Shown: in pieces, positions 49,551 through 57,635 of the stretch
Layout: each line of letters begins with the position of its first letter
Position numbering within the stretch: the first letter of the stretch is position 1
From: UBA1732 sp045114235
Lineage (GTDB): Bacteria; Verrucomicrobiota; Lentisphaeria; Victivallales; UBA1829
NCBI GenBank assembly: GCA_045114235.1
Contig: JBGUKB010000068.1
Span: forward strand, 17,691 to 81,690
DNA length: 64,000 nt
Direction: 5' to 3'
Notes under the pieces: generated by a model
Databases searched by the model: none
What the model saw: only the letters and a program-made list of their open reading frames with translations
What the model was told of the DNA's origin: nothing
Position numbers and translations under genes: made by a program

Positions 49551-50717
49551 TTAACGGGGAAACAACGATCCGGGCGGCGGCGGATTTGGCTGTTTCAATT
49601 TGACGAGCGCAGATTCCAGCCAGACTCGGAACGATACGCCGCGCATGCGGCATTCGTCCGCACAGATCGCGAGCATGGCAAACGGATCGGCGACGGGCGT
49701 TTCCGGGTTCGCGCGGGACAGTTCCAGCCTTGGATCGTACAGGAATTCGGAAAGGCTCCTTTCGTGCTCGACTGCATGACGGAGCGCCTCGGCGAGAGGC
49801 GAACGCGGATCCTGAGCGGGCAGCATTTCCCGGCAACGTTCCAAGATCTTCGCCACGATCCGTGCCGATTCGATGCGGACGGCGCGGCGTTCACGGTACA
49901 GGTCCTCCGGCGCACCGCCAAGGCGTTCCGCGCGGAGACGGGCATGATCCTCCAGTTCACACAGAGCATGAATCCTCTGCAGGAACTCGTCGGCGAGCCA
50001 GTCGCCGCCGGCTTTTGCATCCTCGAACATGCGACGGAGATTCGACCAATCGGGAAGCGTCCGCACGACCATGGCAGAGCAAACGGGAGCGATCGTCTCC
50101 GCCGCGGCCAGGAGCAGCCCGCGCAGGGCGGATTCGGAGATCACGAGCCCGGATTCCAGCTTCAGGCGTTCGGAGATCGTACGGAATGCCATGCCCGCCA
50201 GGTGATAATCCGTCACGTAAGCGACAAACGAGGCGTCGAACTGGTGAACACCGCCGGACGGATCGGGAAACAACGCCGGACCGGGCGCGGCGGCGGACGA
50301 TCCCGAACCGTCGTTGGCCGCATACATCGCGCGGCGGAATGTCCGCCGGACAAGAGCGGAACGCACCGCGACCGCTTCCGACGTTTCGAAAGCAATGACT
50401 GACATCCCGGCGGATTTGGCGGACGGGAGTTCCAGATTCACCTCGTCGGAAGGAAGATCCGGCGGAACGGAGGCCGGTTCGGAGACGTGGTATGACGCGG
50501 CGGATTCATGCAGCGCACCGGACGTCTTGTCCGGGACTCCATGCGGACGTAAATCCGCAGCAGCTTCTTCTTCCACGGACGGAAGCACATACAATCCGGG
50601 CATGACACGTCCGTAGGCCTGACGCGAAAGAAGATCGATCGTCTTCTTCAGCGCGACATTCTCGTGCTGACTGGCTTCAAGCTCGCGTTCGAGCTCCGAT
50701 TTCCGGTCGGACGGCAT
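49551..50717 (-). CDS. IS66-transposase-like protein lacking the catalytic core
   Basis: A 388-residue protein that resembles the ends of IS66 transposases. The N-terminus is a coiled-coil/leucine zipper (ELEASQHENVALKKTIDLLS then RQAYGR, cf. the LRRQLFGR of IS66). The middle has FVAYVTDYHLAGMAFRTIS and LVISESALRGLLLAAAETI, like the start of the IS66 DDE domain. The C-terminus (DPRSPLAEALRHAVEH, then FRVWLESALVKL) follows the IS66 end. The DDE region between appears deleted, and the final N-N-x-x-E-R-type motif reads RANPETPVADPF, so catalysis is unlikely. It follows uxaC by 33 nt with a weak ribosome site. No terminal inverted repeats were seen. It may be a domesticated or decaying gene. Confidence 0.6.
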   Translation of the reverse strand: MPSDRKSELERELEASQHENVALKKTIDLLSRQAYGRVMPGLYVLPSVEEEAAADLRPHGVPDKTSGALHESAASYHVSEPASVPPDLPSDEVNLELPSAKSAGMSVIAFETSEAVAVRSALVRRTFRRAMYAANDGSGSSAAAPGPALFPDPSGGVHQFDASFVAYVTDYHLAGMAFRTISERLKLESGLVISESALRGLLLAAAETIAPVCSAMVVRTLPDWSNLRRMFEDAKAGGDWLADEFLQRIHALCELEDHARLRAERLGGAPEDLYRERRAVRIESARIVAKILERCREMLPAQDPRSPLAEALRHAVEHERSLSEFLYDPRLELSRANPETPVADPFAMLAICADECRMRGVSFRVWLESALVKLKQPNPPPPGSLFPR

Positions 50718-50750
50718 AGGAGTCGGGGGTATCTTCTGCCGGAAACAGAA

Positions 50751-52112
50751 TCACAGGCCGAAGAATGCCAGCGGCCCGTCGTAGCACATGGTCTTCGCGA
50801 GCTTCACGGCGACGGGCTCCGGCATCTGCCCGGCCTCGACCATGCCGCCGAGCGTGGAGGAAAGTATTCTGCGGAACATCTCGAACCGGGAACCGTAGCT
50901 CAGGAGCTTGCGGGAATCCGAGACCATGCCGGCGAACGCGCTCAGCAGGTCGACGCTGCCGATGTATTCGAGCTGGCGTTTCATGCCGATGGGCGTGTCG
51001 CAGAGCCACCAGGCGGAGCCGAGGCGGACCGTGCTGCCGAACGCGCGTGAAAGCGCGGCGAGCGTGGCCTGATGCACCTGGTCCAGGCAGTACAGCACGA
51101 CCTTCAGGCGGCCGTCGAACCGGTTCAGGAACCGGATGAGCTTCGCCTCGTGCGACTGGAAAAGATCGCTTACGTCGCCGCCGGAATCCGGCCCGATCGT
51201 GCGGAAAAGATAATCGCGGACGTCGCGGACGGCGCCCATGTGGAGCTGCATCACCCAGCCGCTCCGGCTGTTCATCTCGCCGAATTCGCCGAGCAGATAG
51301 TCCGCGTAGTTCGCGGTTTCCTCAGGAGAGACGGATTCGCCCGCGAGGGCCTTGCGGAACGTCTCCGCGGCGGCCGCGGCGTCGCCGGTCCCGCTGGACG
51401 CGAGTTCGAGCCCGTGGTCGCTGGCGCGGCAGCCGTTCCCGGCAAAGAAATCATGGGATTTCTGAAGGACGTCCAGCAGTTCGGCAAGCGTAGTGATCCT
51501 GACGCTCCAGCGTTTGCCGAGGCGTTCGATATACGCAGGGAATCCGGGTTTCCCAGCCTTCATGGCCGCATCGGGACGCCAGGTCGGGCGCACGACCGTC
51601 CGCCCGAAATTCTCGTTGACGGCCTTATGGTATTCGAGCGTGTCGGCGGGGTCGTCGGTCGAGCACATCACGCCGACGTTCATGCGTTTCAGGAGCGCCT
51701 GCGGCCTGCTTTCCTCCTTCGAAAGGATATCATTGACTTTTTTCCAGATCAGTTCGCCCGTCTCCGCGCTCAGCAGCTCTTCGACGCCCAGGAACCGGAG
51801 GTCGAGGTGGATCCACTCGTAGACCGGATTCCCGGCGATCCGGTCGAAGACTTCCGCCATGGCGATGAACTTGTCATGCGGGGACGCGCCGCCGGTGATC
51901 TTCTCCTCCGGCACGCCCGTCTTCCGCAGGACTTCCCAGACATAGTGGTCCGTGGCGGCGAAGAGCTCCCACGCATCCTTGAAGTTTTCGTTGCGCGCGA
52001 TGGCCGCGACATCTGCGTGGTTGTGCGGATCGAGGATGGGGAGGTCTTTGACCGAGGCGAAGATGCGTTTTCCGGTTTCGTTGGCGATAAGGTAGTCCTG
52101 ACCGAGGAACAT
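50751..52112 (-). CDS. uxaC: Glucuronate isomerase
   Basis: Isomerises D-glucuronate to fructuronate (or galacturonate to tagaturonate) in hexuronate breakdown. The 453-residue amidohydrolase-fold protein has LDPHNHADV near residue 28 (metal His pair), STDDPADTLEYHK near residue 147, RPTWRPDAAM, a MQLHMGAVR region, and SAWWLCDTPIGMKRQLEYI near residue 365. ATG 52112 (MFLGQDYL) has AAAGGA 6 nt upstream. It has its own promoter and lies near, but is not obviously controlled by, the S24 repressor. Consistent with use of plant or host uronic acids. Confidence 0.94.
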   Translation of the reverse strand: MFLGQDYLIANETGKRIFASVKDLPILDPHNHADVAAIARNENFKDAWELFAATDHYVWEVLRKTGVPEEKITGGASPHDKFIAMAEVFDRIAGNPVYEWIHLDLRFLGVEELLSAETGELIWKKVNDILSKEESRPQALLKRMNVGVMCSTDDPADTLEYHKAVNENFGRTVVRPTWRPDAAMKAGKPGFPAYIERLGKRWSVRITTLAELLDVLQKSHDFFAGNGCRASDHGLELASSGTGDAAAAAETFRKALAGESVSPEETANYADYLLGEFGEMNSRSGWVMQLHMGAVRDVRDYLFRTIGPDSGGDVSDLFQSHEAKLIRFLNRFDGRLKVVLYCLDQVHQATLAALSRAFGSTVRLGSAWWLCDTPIGMKRQLEYIGSVDLLSAFAGMVSDSRKLLSYGSRFEMFRRILSSTLGGMVEAGQMPEPVAVKLAKTMCYDGPLAFFGL

Positions 52113-52161
52113 GGCGAATCCTTTCATTTACAATACAAAAGTCCGTTGGTTTCAGGGAAAT

Positions 52162-52190
52162 AATATAACTGAACTCCGTGAAAAATACAA
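52162..52190 (-). promoter_or_regulatory. Promoter of uxaC
   Basis: Minus-strand TTGTAT (52185-52190) and TATATT (52162-52167), 17-nt spacer, about 50 nt before the ATG. Confidence 0.6.
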
Positions 52191-52295
52191 GCGGAAACGC
52201 ATGAATCCCCGGAGAATCCGTTTGGAAAACGCGCCCGGACCGGCGGGATCCGCATACTCGGATTCGCCGTCGCGCAATGAAACGGTCAGCCGAAC

Positions 52296-52994
52296 TCAGA
52301 AAACCTGGACCGCCTCGCGGATCGGAACGATCCAGCAGCAGACGTTGTGAAAATCAGACCGGGGAATGCGGCGTTCGGCAACGCCATTCTGAAGAGGAGC
52401 CAGCACGACATCATCGTCTTTGCGGGTGTAAACGGCGAAGAGATATTCCTTTTTCCCACGGAGCTTCACGAGCACCGTGTCGCCGTCACCGGGCGCATCC
52501 AGCCCCCGGAGCAGCAGACGCGTTCCGACGGGGAAAAACCCGCTGCGCTTTTTGTCGACCTCGACCGCGAAGAAACCGGCCTGGACCGGGGACGTGAACG
52601 GGACGACGCGTTTGGACCTTTTCCGGATGATCTCCTCAATCGAATCGATCTGCGGGTCGAAATCCTTCAGGTCGTCCAACTGAAGCAGCGGCGCCGGCGA
52701 ACTCTGCGCCGAGGCGTACCGTCCGGTATACTTTTCATGCAGGACGTAGGCGGGACTTCCGGCGGCTTTCGGTTCGGAAGGATAGGCGGATCCCCCCGAT
52801 CCCGGCTCCAGAAACTCCCGGATCAGGGGGTGCAGGTTGTCCCACACGGTGGAGTTAATCTTGCGGGTGCGCCCGTTGAGCCAGTAGGAAACGGTCGTGT
52901 GCGAAACCCCGACCGAACGGGAAAAACTGAGCAGGCTGCCGCATTTGTCGATCGCGGACTGAATGGCTTTTTGAATGGATTCGGTGATGACCAT
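52296..52994 (-). CDS. HTH (XRE-like) repressor with S24/LexA-like C-terminal domain
   Basis: A 232-residue regulator. Residues 10-45 form a helix-turn-helix (SFSRSVGVSHTTVSYWLNGRTR). A Ser/Pro-rich linker follows. The C-terminal 90 residues look like the S24 peptidase fold (AGFFAVEVDKKRSGFFPVGT, then DGDTVLVKLRGKKEYLFAVYT). The usual GDSM catalytic-serine motif is replaced by DKKRSG, so self-cleavage is doubtful. GAGGGG lies 8 nt before the ATG. A palindrome overlaps its own -35 (see next entry), indicating autoregulation. It resembles phage-type repressors, but no phage genes adjoin it. Confidence 0.8.
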   Translation of the reverse strand: MVITESIQKAIQSAIDKCGSLLSFSRSVGVSHTTVSYWLNGRTRKINSTVWDNLHPLIREFLEPGSGGSAYPSEPKAAGSPAYVLHEKYTGRYASAQSSPAPLLQLDDLKDFDPQIDSIEEIIRKRSKRVVPFTSPVQAGFFAVEVDKKRSGFFPVGTRLLLRGLDAPGDGDTVLVKLRGKKEYLFAVYTRKDDDVVLAPLQNGVAERRIPRSDFHNVCCWIVPIREAVQVF

Positions 52995-53335
52995 GGATGA
53001 ATTCCCCTCATAAAATATGGTAGAGCTGTCGACCGGAAGAATGCCGGCCGGGAAAGTACCAGGTTTGTATCACTATACACCGTTTTGAAAGAACTTTCAA
53101 GTATTTTTCAAAAAAGAAATCAAAAACTTTCAATTCCTGTTCGGTTCCGACAAAACCGGACAATCCGTCTTTTTTTGCGATGCCGACGAAAAAAAAGGGA
53201 ACTTTTCCTGAAAAGCGGTGTCTATGTCGAATGTCGAAAGGCTTCCCCGCGAAACAATGAACCGAACGGCGGACCCTCCCGGCGTCGCACCGATACAGTT
53301 TTCAACACCGACCTATTTTGAGGAGATATTTTGGC
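52995..53335. other. Divergent intergenic region between repressor and moxR (341 nt)
   Basis: Apart from the repressor promoter and operator, no gene is credible. AT-rich runs extend to about 53200. I could not identify a convincing promoter for moxR. The GAGGAG ribosome site at 53321-53326 decides the moxR start. Confidence 0.6.
53072..53100 (-). promoter_or_regulatory. Promoter and probable operator of the HTH/S24 repressor
   Basis: Minus-strand TTGAAA (53095-53100) and TATAGT (53072-53077), 17-nt spacer. The -35 is the right arm of the inverted repeat TTGAAAGAACTTTCAA (53085-53100; arms TTGAAAG and CTTTCAA). Another half-site, CTTTCAA, is at 53127-53133. A repressor bound here would block its own promoter. 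Confidence 0.7.
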
Positions 53336-54358
53336 ATGAGACAGGAAGAACTTCAGGAACTCCAAAGCAAAATCTCGGACGCGTCCGCGTTCATCCGCCC
53401 GCTCCGCACCGAAATCGGCCGCATCGTGGCGGGTCAGGAGTATCTGGTCGACCGCGTGCTGCTGTCGCTGATCGCGAACGGACACCTGCTGCTGGAAGGC
53501 GTCCCGGGCTTGGCGAAGACGCTGTTGGTGAAGACTGTGGCGCAGGCCATGGACGGCGCTTTCTCGCGCATCCAGTTCACGCCGGACCTGCTGCCTTCGG
53601 ACGTGGTCGGCACAACGATCTACAACCAGAACGACCACACGTTCTCGGTCAAGAAGGGCCCGGTCTTCGCGAACCTGGTCCTCGCCGACGAGATCAACCG
53701 CGCCCCCTCAAAGGTGCAGAGCGCGCTGCTGGAGTGCATGCAGGAACGCCAGGCGACCATCTCCGGGGAGACCATCCCCATGCCGTCGCCGTTCCTGGTC
53801 CTCGCCACGCAGAACCCGATCGAGCAGGAAGGCACGTACCCCCTGCCCGAGGCCCAGGTCGACCGTTTCATGTTCAAGCTGAAGGTGGACTATCCGACGC
53901 GCGAAGCGGAGCGCTCCGTGATCGACCGCATGGCGCACCCGGAGACGAATCTGCGTGCGCTGGCCGTGGCGAAACTCTCCGATATCGAAAATGCCCGCGA
54001 ATGGGTCGACAAAGTCTACATGGATGAAAAGATCCTCGAATACATCCTCGACATCGTGATCGCGACGCGTCCGAAACACCACGCCGAGCTTTCCAGCCGC
54101 CAGAACGGCGTGAAGCTGGGCGAACTCGCCGAGCTGGTGCAGTTCGGCGCATCCCCGCGCGCCGGCATCGCGCTCGCCCTCGCGGCGAAGGGCGCGGCGT
54201 TCCTGGAAGGCCGTGCCTACGTGATCCCGCAGGACGTGAAGGCGCTCGCGCCCGACGTGCTCCGCCACCGCCTGATCCTCAGTTACGAAGCCGAGGCGGA
54301 GGGGCTCGACGCCGACAGCATCATCGAACGCATCCTGAACGAACTCCGCACGCCGTAG
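53336..54358 (+). CDS. MoxR-family AAA+ ATPase
   Basis: A 340-residue chaperone-type ATPase. Walker A is EGVPGLAKT near residue 56, Walker B is LVLADEINRAP near residue 113, and ATQNPIEQEGTYPLPEAQ near residue 160 is the MoxR sensor signature. The lid domain contains GASPRAGIALALAAKGAAFL. ATG 53336 follows GAGGAG; an earlier in-frame start lacks one. It heads a MoxR-DUF58-DUF4381-VWA operon, where MoxR proteins typically help mature or load metal-ion-adhesion-site (MIDAS) proteins. Confidence 0.93.
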   Translation: MRQEELQELQSKISDASAFIRPLRTEIGRIVAGQEYLVDRVLLSLIANGHLLLEGVPGLAKTLLVKTVAQAMDGAFSRIQFTPDLLPSDVVGTTIYNQNDHTFSVKKGPVFANLVLADEINRAPSKVQSALLECMQERQATISGETIPMPSPFLVLATQNPIEQEGTYPLPEAQVDRFMFKLKVDYPTREAERSVIDRMAHPETNLRALAVAKLSDIENAREWVDKVYMDEKILEYILDIVIATRPKHHAELSSRQNGVKLGELAELVQFGASPRAGIALALAAKGAAFLEGRAYVIPQDVKALAPDVLRHRLILSYEAEAEGLDADSIIERILNELRTP

Positions 54359-54422
54359 TCCGCACCGTTTCGCAGTACGTTTTCCCATCGCAGATTGACA
54401 GCAATTCAGCGAGGTCCACCCC

Positions 54423-55307
54423 ATGTTGACCAGAGACCTGCTCGCCAGGATCCGGAAAATCGAAATCAAGACGCGCAAGGTGGTCGAGGAGATGACCGGC
54501 GGCGCATACCGCAGCGTGTACCGCGGACGCGGCATCGAGTTCAGCGAGGTCCGCACGTACACCGAAGGCGACGACGTCCGCGACATCGACTGGAACGTCA
54601 CCGCCCGCACGGGCGTCGCGCACATTAAGAAATATGTCGAGGAACGCGAGCTGACCGTGATCATCGCGGTCGACATCTCGTCCTCCACGCTCTTCGGGTC
54701 CGCCGAGGACGACAAGCGCGACAAGATGGCGGAGACCGCGGCGCTCCTCGCGTTCAGCGCCATCCGCAACAACGACAAGGTCGGGCTACTGCTCTTCTCC
54801 GACCGCGTGGAATCCTACATCCCGCCGCGTTCGGGGCGCGCCCATGTGATGCGCGTGATCCGCGACCTGGTGGCGACGCATCCGCGCGGACGCGGCACGA
54901 ACATCGCCGCCGCGCTCGAATCGCTCAGCCGCACGCTAAAAAAGAAGACCGTGATCTTCCTTATCAGCGACTTCATGGACGAGGGGGACTACTGGAAGCC
55001 GCTTCGGATCCTGAACCGCAGGCACGACCTGGCGGCGATCCGCGTGGTGGACTCTCTGGAGACCGCCCTGCCGTCCGCCGCCGCGCTCGAGCTCGAGGAC
55101 GCAGAAACCGGAGCAAGCTTCGCGTTCCCCGGCAGCAGAAGGGCCGCCGCACGCTACGCCGCCGCGCAGGAATTGTTCGACCGCCAGCTGGAGGAGAACT
55201 GCCGCCAGGCGAAAGTGGACCTGATCGAACTGCCGTGCACAGGCGACATCGTAAAGCCGCTGATGGGATTCTTCCAGAAACGCGGCAAACGCAAAACCAG
55301 AGGCTGA
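54423..55307 (+). CDS. DUF58 domain protein
   Basis: A 294-residue protein with the DUF58 signature YTEGDDVRDIDWNVTARTG near residues 58-76, preceded by the YRSVYRGRGIEFSEVR segment. The remainder has a von Willebrand A-like fold (IIAVDISSSTLFGSAED near residue 82, with DxSxS MIDAS-like residues; VIFLISDFMDEGDYW near residue 180). No membrane span is present. It is the second gene of the Bat-like operon, 64 nt after moxR with GAGG upstream of the ATG. Partner of MoxR and the VWA protein by context. Confidence 0.92.
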   Translation: MLTRDLLARIRKIEIKTRKVVEEMTGGAYRSVYRGRGIEFSEVRTYTEGDDVRDIDWNVTARTGVAHIKKYVEERELTVIIAVDISSSTLFGSAEDDKRDKMAETAALLAFSAIRNNDKVGLLLFSDRVESYIPPRSGRAHVMRVIRDLVATHPRGRGTNIAAALESLSRTLKKKTVIFLISDFMDEGDYWKPLRILNRRHDLAAIRVVDSLETALPSAAALELEDAETGASFAFPGSRRAAARYAAAQELFDRQLEENCRQAKVDLIELPCTGDIVKPLMGFFQKRGKRKTRG

Positions 55308-55316
55308 CGGAATAGA

Positions 55317-56336
55317 ATGAAGTCGAAACTGATCGAAAAAGCATGGTTCCGGATGCTCCCGCTCATCCTCGGCGGCGTCCTGCTGCTCCTGATCGCCGCG
55401 GGCGCGGCGGTCACGATACGCTGGCGCATGTCCGCGAAGGAGGCCGCCGACCCGGTCCTGCTCGGTGAACCGGTCTATGAGCTCGCGGAAGGCGAAGAGC
55501 CGACCATCGGAACGCATTTTAACGCCGTCCTGAAATACCGCTTGCCGTGGTCCGACTCGTTCAAGCTCGCCGCCGCCGAACCGGGCAAGAATCTTCAGCT
55601 CACCTCGGACCCGTCGTTCCGCCGTTCTCGCATCCGCTGGGGATACTCCGACTGGGAACTCGTGATCCCGCTTCAGGCGTACCGCGGCGGGGAATCCGGC
55701 GGAGGGTCGGTCCTTGCCGAGTTCTTCGCGGGGAAGAGCATCGAAACGCCCCTGCCCGAACTGAAGGTCGCCGACCTGGTGCTGCCGCTGGACGACAACG
55801 GCACCGACCTTTCGCTGGCGCCGCGCATCGAAGTTCGCGACAAAAGAGTCTCCTGGCTGATCGCGGGCATCGTCGCGGCGGCCGTCATCCTCGTTTCTCT
55901 GGCCGTCTGGGCGCTTCTGGCGCACAAAAAACGCGAAGCCGCCAAACACGTCAAGACCATCTGGGAACACGCCCTGGAGGCCATCCAATTGCTCCGGGCG
56001 CAGGTCAGCGGCGGCATGGCGTCGCCCGAACTCGCCATCGCCGGACTCACCGACATCGTCAGGCATTATCTGGAGGCGCGGTTCCGCCTGCGCGCCGAAC
56101 GTCAGACCACAGCGGAGTTCCTGGCGGACCTGGAGCGGAACGACAAGCTGCTTGAGGACAAGGACCGGAAGTTCCTGCGTTCGTTTCTGGCGTCCGCCGA
56201 CATGGTGAAGTTCGCGCGCATGCCCGCCGATCCGCGCCTCTTCGAACAGGCGTCCGAAAAGGCGGAGGATCTCGTCTCCGGCACGATCCCGCGACAAGAC
56301 GGCGACCTGCCGGCCAATGGAGGGACCCGCAAATGA
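55317..56336 (+). CDS. DUF4381-like membrane protein of the Bat-type operon
   Basis: A 339-residue protein with two membrane segments: one near the N-terminus (LPLILGGVLLLLIAAGAAV, about residues 14-32) and one near residues 180-202 (LIAGIVAAAVILVSLAVWAL). The region between them looks beta-rich and would be periplasmic, like the BatD-type domain. The C-terminal cytoplasmic part (ALEAIQLLRAQVSGG, then IVRHYLEARFRLRAERQTT) matches the DUF4381 helical pattern. It lies 9 nt after DUF58 and overlaps the VWA gene by ATGA. Family call is moderate; operon membership is clear. Confidence 0.7.
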   Translation: MKSKLIEKAWFRMLPLILGGVLLLLIAAGAAVTIRWRMSAKEAADPVLLGEPVYELAEGEEPTIGTHFNAVLKYRLPWSDSFKLAAAEPGKNLQLTSDPSFRRSRIRWGYSDWELVIPLQAYRGGESGGGSVLAEFFAGKSIETPLPELKVADLVLPLDDNGTDLSLAPRIEVRDKRVSWLIAGIVAAAVILVSLAVWALLAHKKREAAKHVKTIWEHALEAIQLLRAQVSGGMASPELAIAGLTDIVRHYLEARFRLRAERQTTAEFLADLERNDKLLEDKDRKFLRSFLASADMVKFARMPADPRLFEQASEKAEDLVSGTIPRQDGDLPANGGTRK

Positions 56337-57373
56337 AACTCGAATATCCCTGGCTGCTTCTGCTGTTCATCCCGTACGCGATCGTGCTGTATTACGCCTG
56401 GACGCTCCGCGCGCCGTCGATCCGCGTCCCGGGCCTGGCTCCGTTCCGGCGCGCCGCGGGAAAAAAAGGCCGCCGCGTGAACTGGCGCAAACTGATCCCG
56501 TTCGCGCTCTTCGCGCTCGGCGGAGCCGCCATGATCGTCGCGCTGGCGCAGCCCCGCGAAGGGATCGAGGAAGTCCGCTCGAAGGCGGACGGCATCGACA
56601 TCATGATCGCGTTCGACCTGTCGCCCAGCATGGACGCGTACGACCCGCCCGCAAGAAACCTCACCGACACGCAGATCATCAACATGATCCAGCGCGGCAC
56701 GCTCAAAAACCGCGTCGAGACCGCCAAGGAGGAGATCGCCCGGTTCATCGAGGAGCGCCCGAACGACCGCATCGGCCTGATCGCGTTCGCCAGCCTGCCC
56801 TATGTGGTGTGCCCGCCCACGCTGGACCATGCGTTCCTGCTTGCCAACCTGGAACGCCTCTCCTCGCGCCAGATCGGCGACGGCACCGGGATCGCGGCGC
56901 CGATCGCCAGCGCGGTAAAGCGCCTGAAGAATTCCGACGCGAAAAGCCGCATCCTGGTGCTGTTCACCGACGGCTCGAACACGGTCAACGGGCAAATTTC
57001 GCCGCGCGACGCCGGCAAGCTCGCCGACACGTTCGACATCACCATCTACACGGTCGGCATCGGATCGCGCATCGCCAGGATCCCGGTTCAGAGCCTCCTC
57101 GGCGGCGTCATCCTCCAGAACTACCCGGACGAGTTCGACGAGCCGCTGCTGCGCGAACTCGCGGACATGACCGGGGGACGCTACTACCGCGCCGCCGACG
57201 CCAAGGGCATGGCGCAGGCCATGGACGAGATCAACAAGCTGGAAAAAACGAGCGTGGAACAGCCCGTCGTGGTCAACTGGCGCGAACTCTACCCGTTCTT
57301 CTGCTGGTTCGGACTCGGCGCGATCCTGCTCGGGTTCTGCCTCCGCCAGACGGTCTGCCTGAGGCTGCCCTGA
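56333..57373 (+). CDS. VWA domain protein, BatA-like
   Basis: A 346-residue membrane protein. Two N-terminal spans (LLLLFIPYAIVLYYAW; KLIPFALFALGGAAMIVALA) are followed by a VWA domain with an intact MIDAS: FDLSPSMDA (DxSxS) near residue 96, GDGTGIAAPI near residue 184 (the Thr), and LFTDGSN near residue 212 (the Asp). A third span lies near the C-terminus (FFCWFGLGAILLGFCL). This is the BatA layout of aerotolerance-type operons. No BatB or BatC follows; double-hairpin copy E begins right after the stop codon. Overlaps the previous gene by ATGA. Confidence 0.92.
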   Translation: MKLEYPWLLLLFIPYAIVLYYAWTLRAPSIRVPGLAPFRRAAGKKGRRVNWRKLIPFALFALGGAAMIVALAQPREGIEEVRSKADGIDIMIAFDLSPSMDAYDPPARNLTDTQIINMIQRGTLKNRVETAKEEIARFIEERPNDRIGLIAFASLPYVVCPPTLDHAFLLANLERLSSRQIGDGTGIAAPIASAVKRLKNSDAKSRILVLFTDGSNTVNGQISPRDAGKLADTFDITIYTVGIGSRIARIPVQSLLGGVILQNYPDEFDEPLLRELADMTGGRYYRAADAKGMAQAMDEINKLEKTSVEQPVVVNWRELYPFFCWFGLGAILLGFCLRQTVCLRLP

Positions 57374-57419
57374 GGAGGCTGAGCCTCTACTGCGGAAGCG
57401 CCGTGCCGCGTTCCGGCAC
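57374..57419 (+). repeat. Double-hairpin 3'-end element, copy E
   Basis: Stem 1 is GAGGCT-G-AGCCTC (57375-57387), a linker beginning TACTGCGGAAGCGCC, and stem 2 is GTGCCG-CGTTC-CGGCAC (57403-57419). It begins at the base after the VWA stop codon, in the sense orientation. This copy has a longer linker and lacks the GCTTCGCT loop. Confidence 0.75.
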
Positions 57420-57456
57420 AAAAAAACATCCTCCCCTGTCTGTTTTTTCCGATGCG

Positions 57457-57480
57457 CGGAGCTTTAGCTCCGTTTCCTTT
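57457..57480 (+). terminator. Probable terminator of the moxR operon
   Basis: CGGAGC-TTTA-GCTCCG (57457-57472) is followed by TTTCCTTTTCC. It lies 84 nt after the VWA stop and before the topA promoter. Confidence 0.55.
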
Positions 57481-57518
57481 TCCTATTGATAAAAGGGACG
57501 TTCTTTTATGTTTTGCGC

Positions 57519-57547
57519 TTGACATTCACGGGGACTGTCGCTATATT
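57519..57547 (+). promoter_or_regulatory. Promoter of topA
   Basis: TTGACA (57519-57524) and TATATT (57542-57547), 17-nt spacer: the closest match to the sigma-70 consensus in the window. About 85 nt of leader precede the topA ATG. Confidence 0.8.
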
Positions 57548-57635
57548 AATAGAATAAGCAAAAGCAACCCTGCCGGGACCGGAGCGGACCAAGGAAAAAC
57601 CGCGCGGATTTCCGGCATTTCCCGGAGTATACAGC

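Noticed and set aside
52296..52994. Prophage, because of a phage-type repressor
   Set aside because: No integrase, replication, structural or lysis gene adjoins it. The neighbours are uxaC and the moxR operon.
53336..57373. MoxR-VWA cluster as an anti-phage defence module
   Set aside because: The order MoxR, DUF58, DUF4381-like, VWA matches the housekeeping Bat-type operon. No effector nuclease or protease gene is attached.
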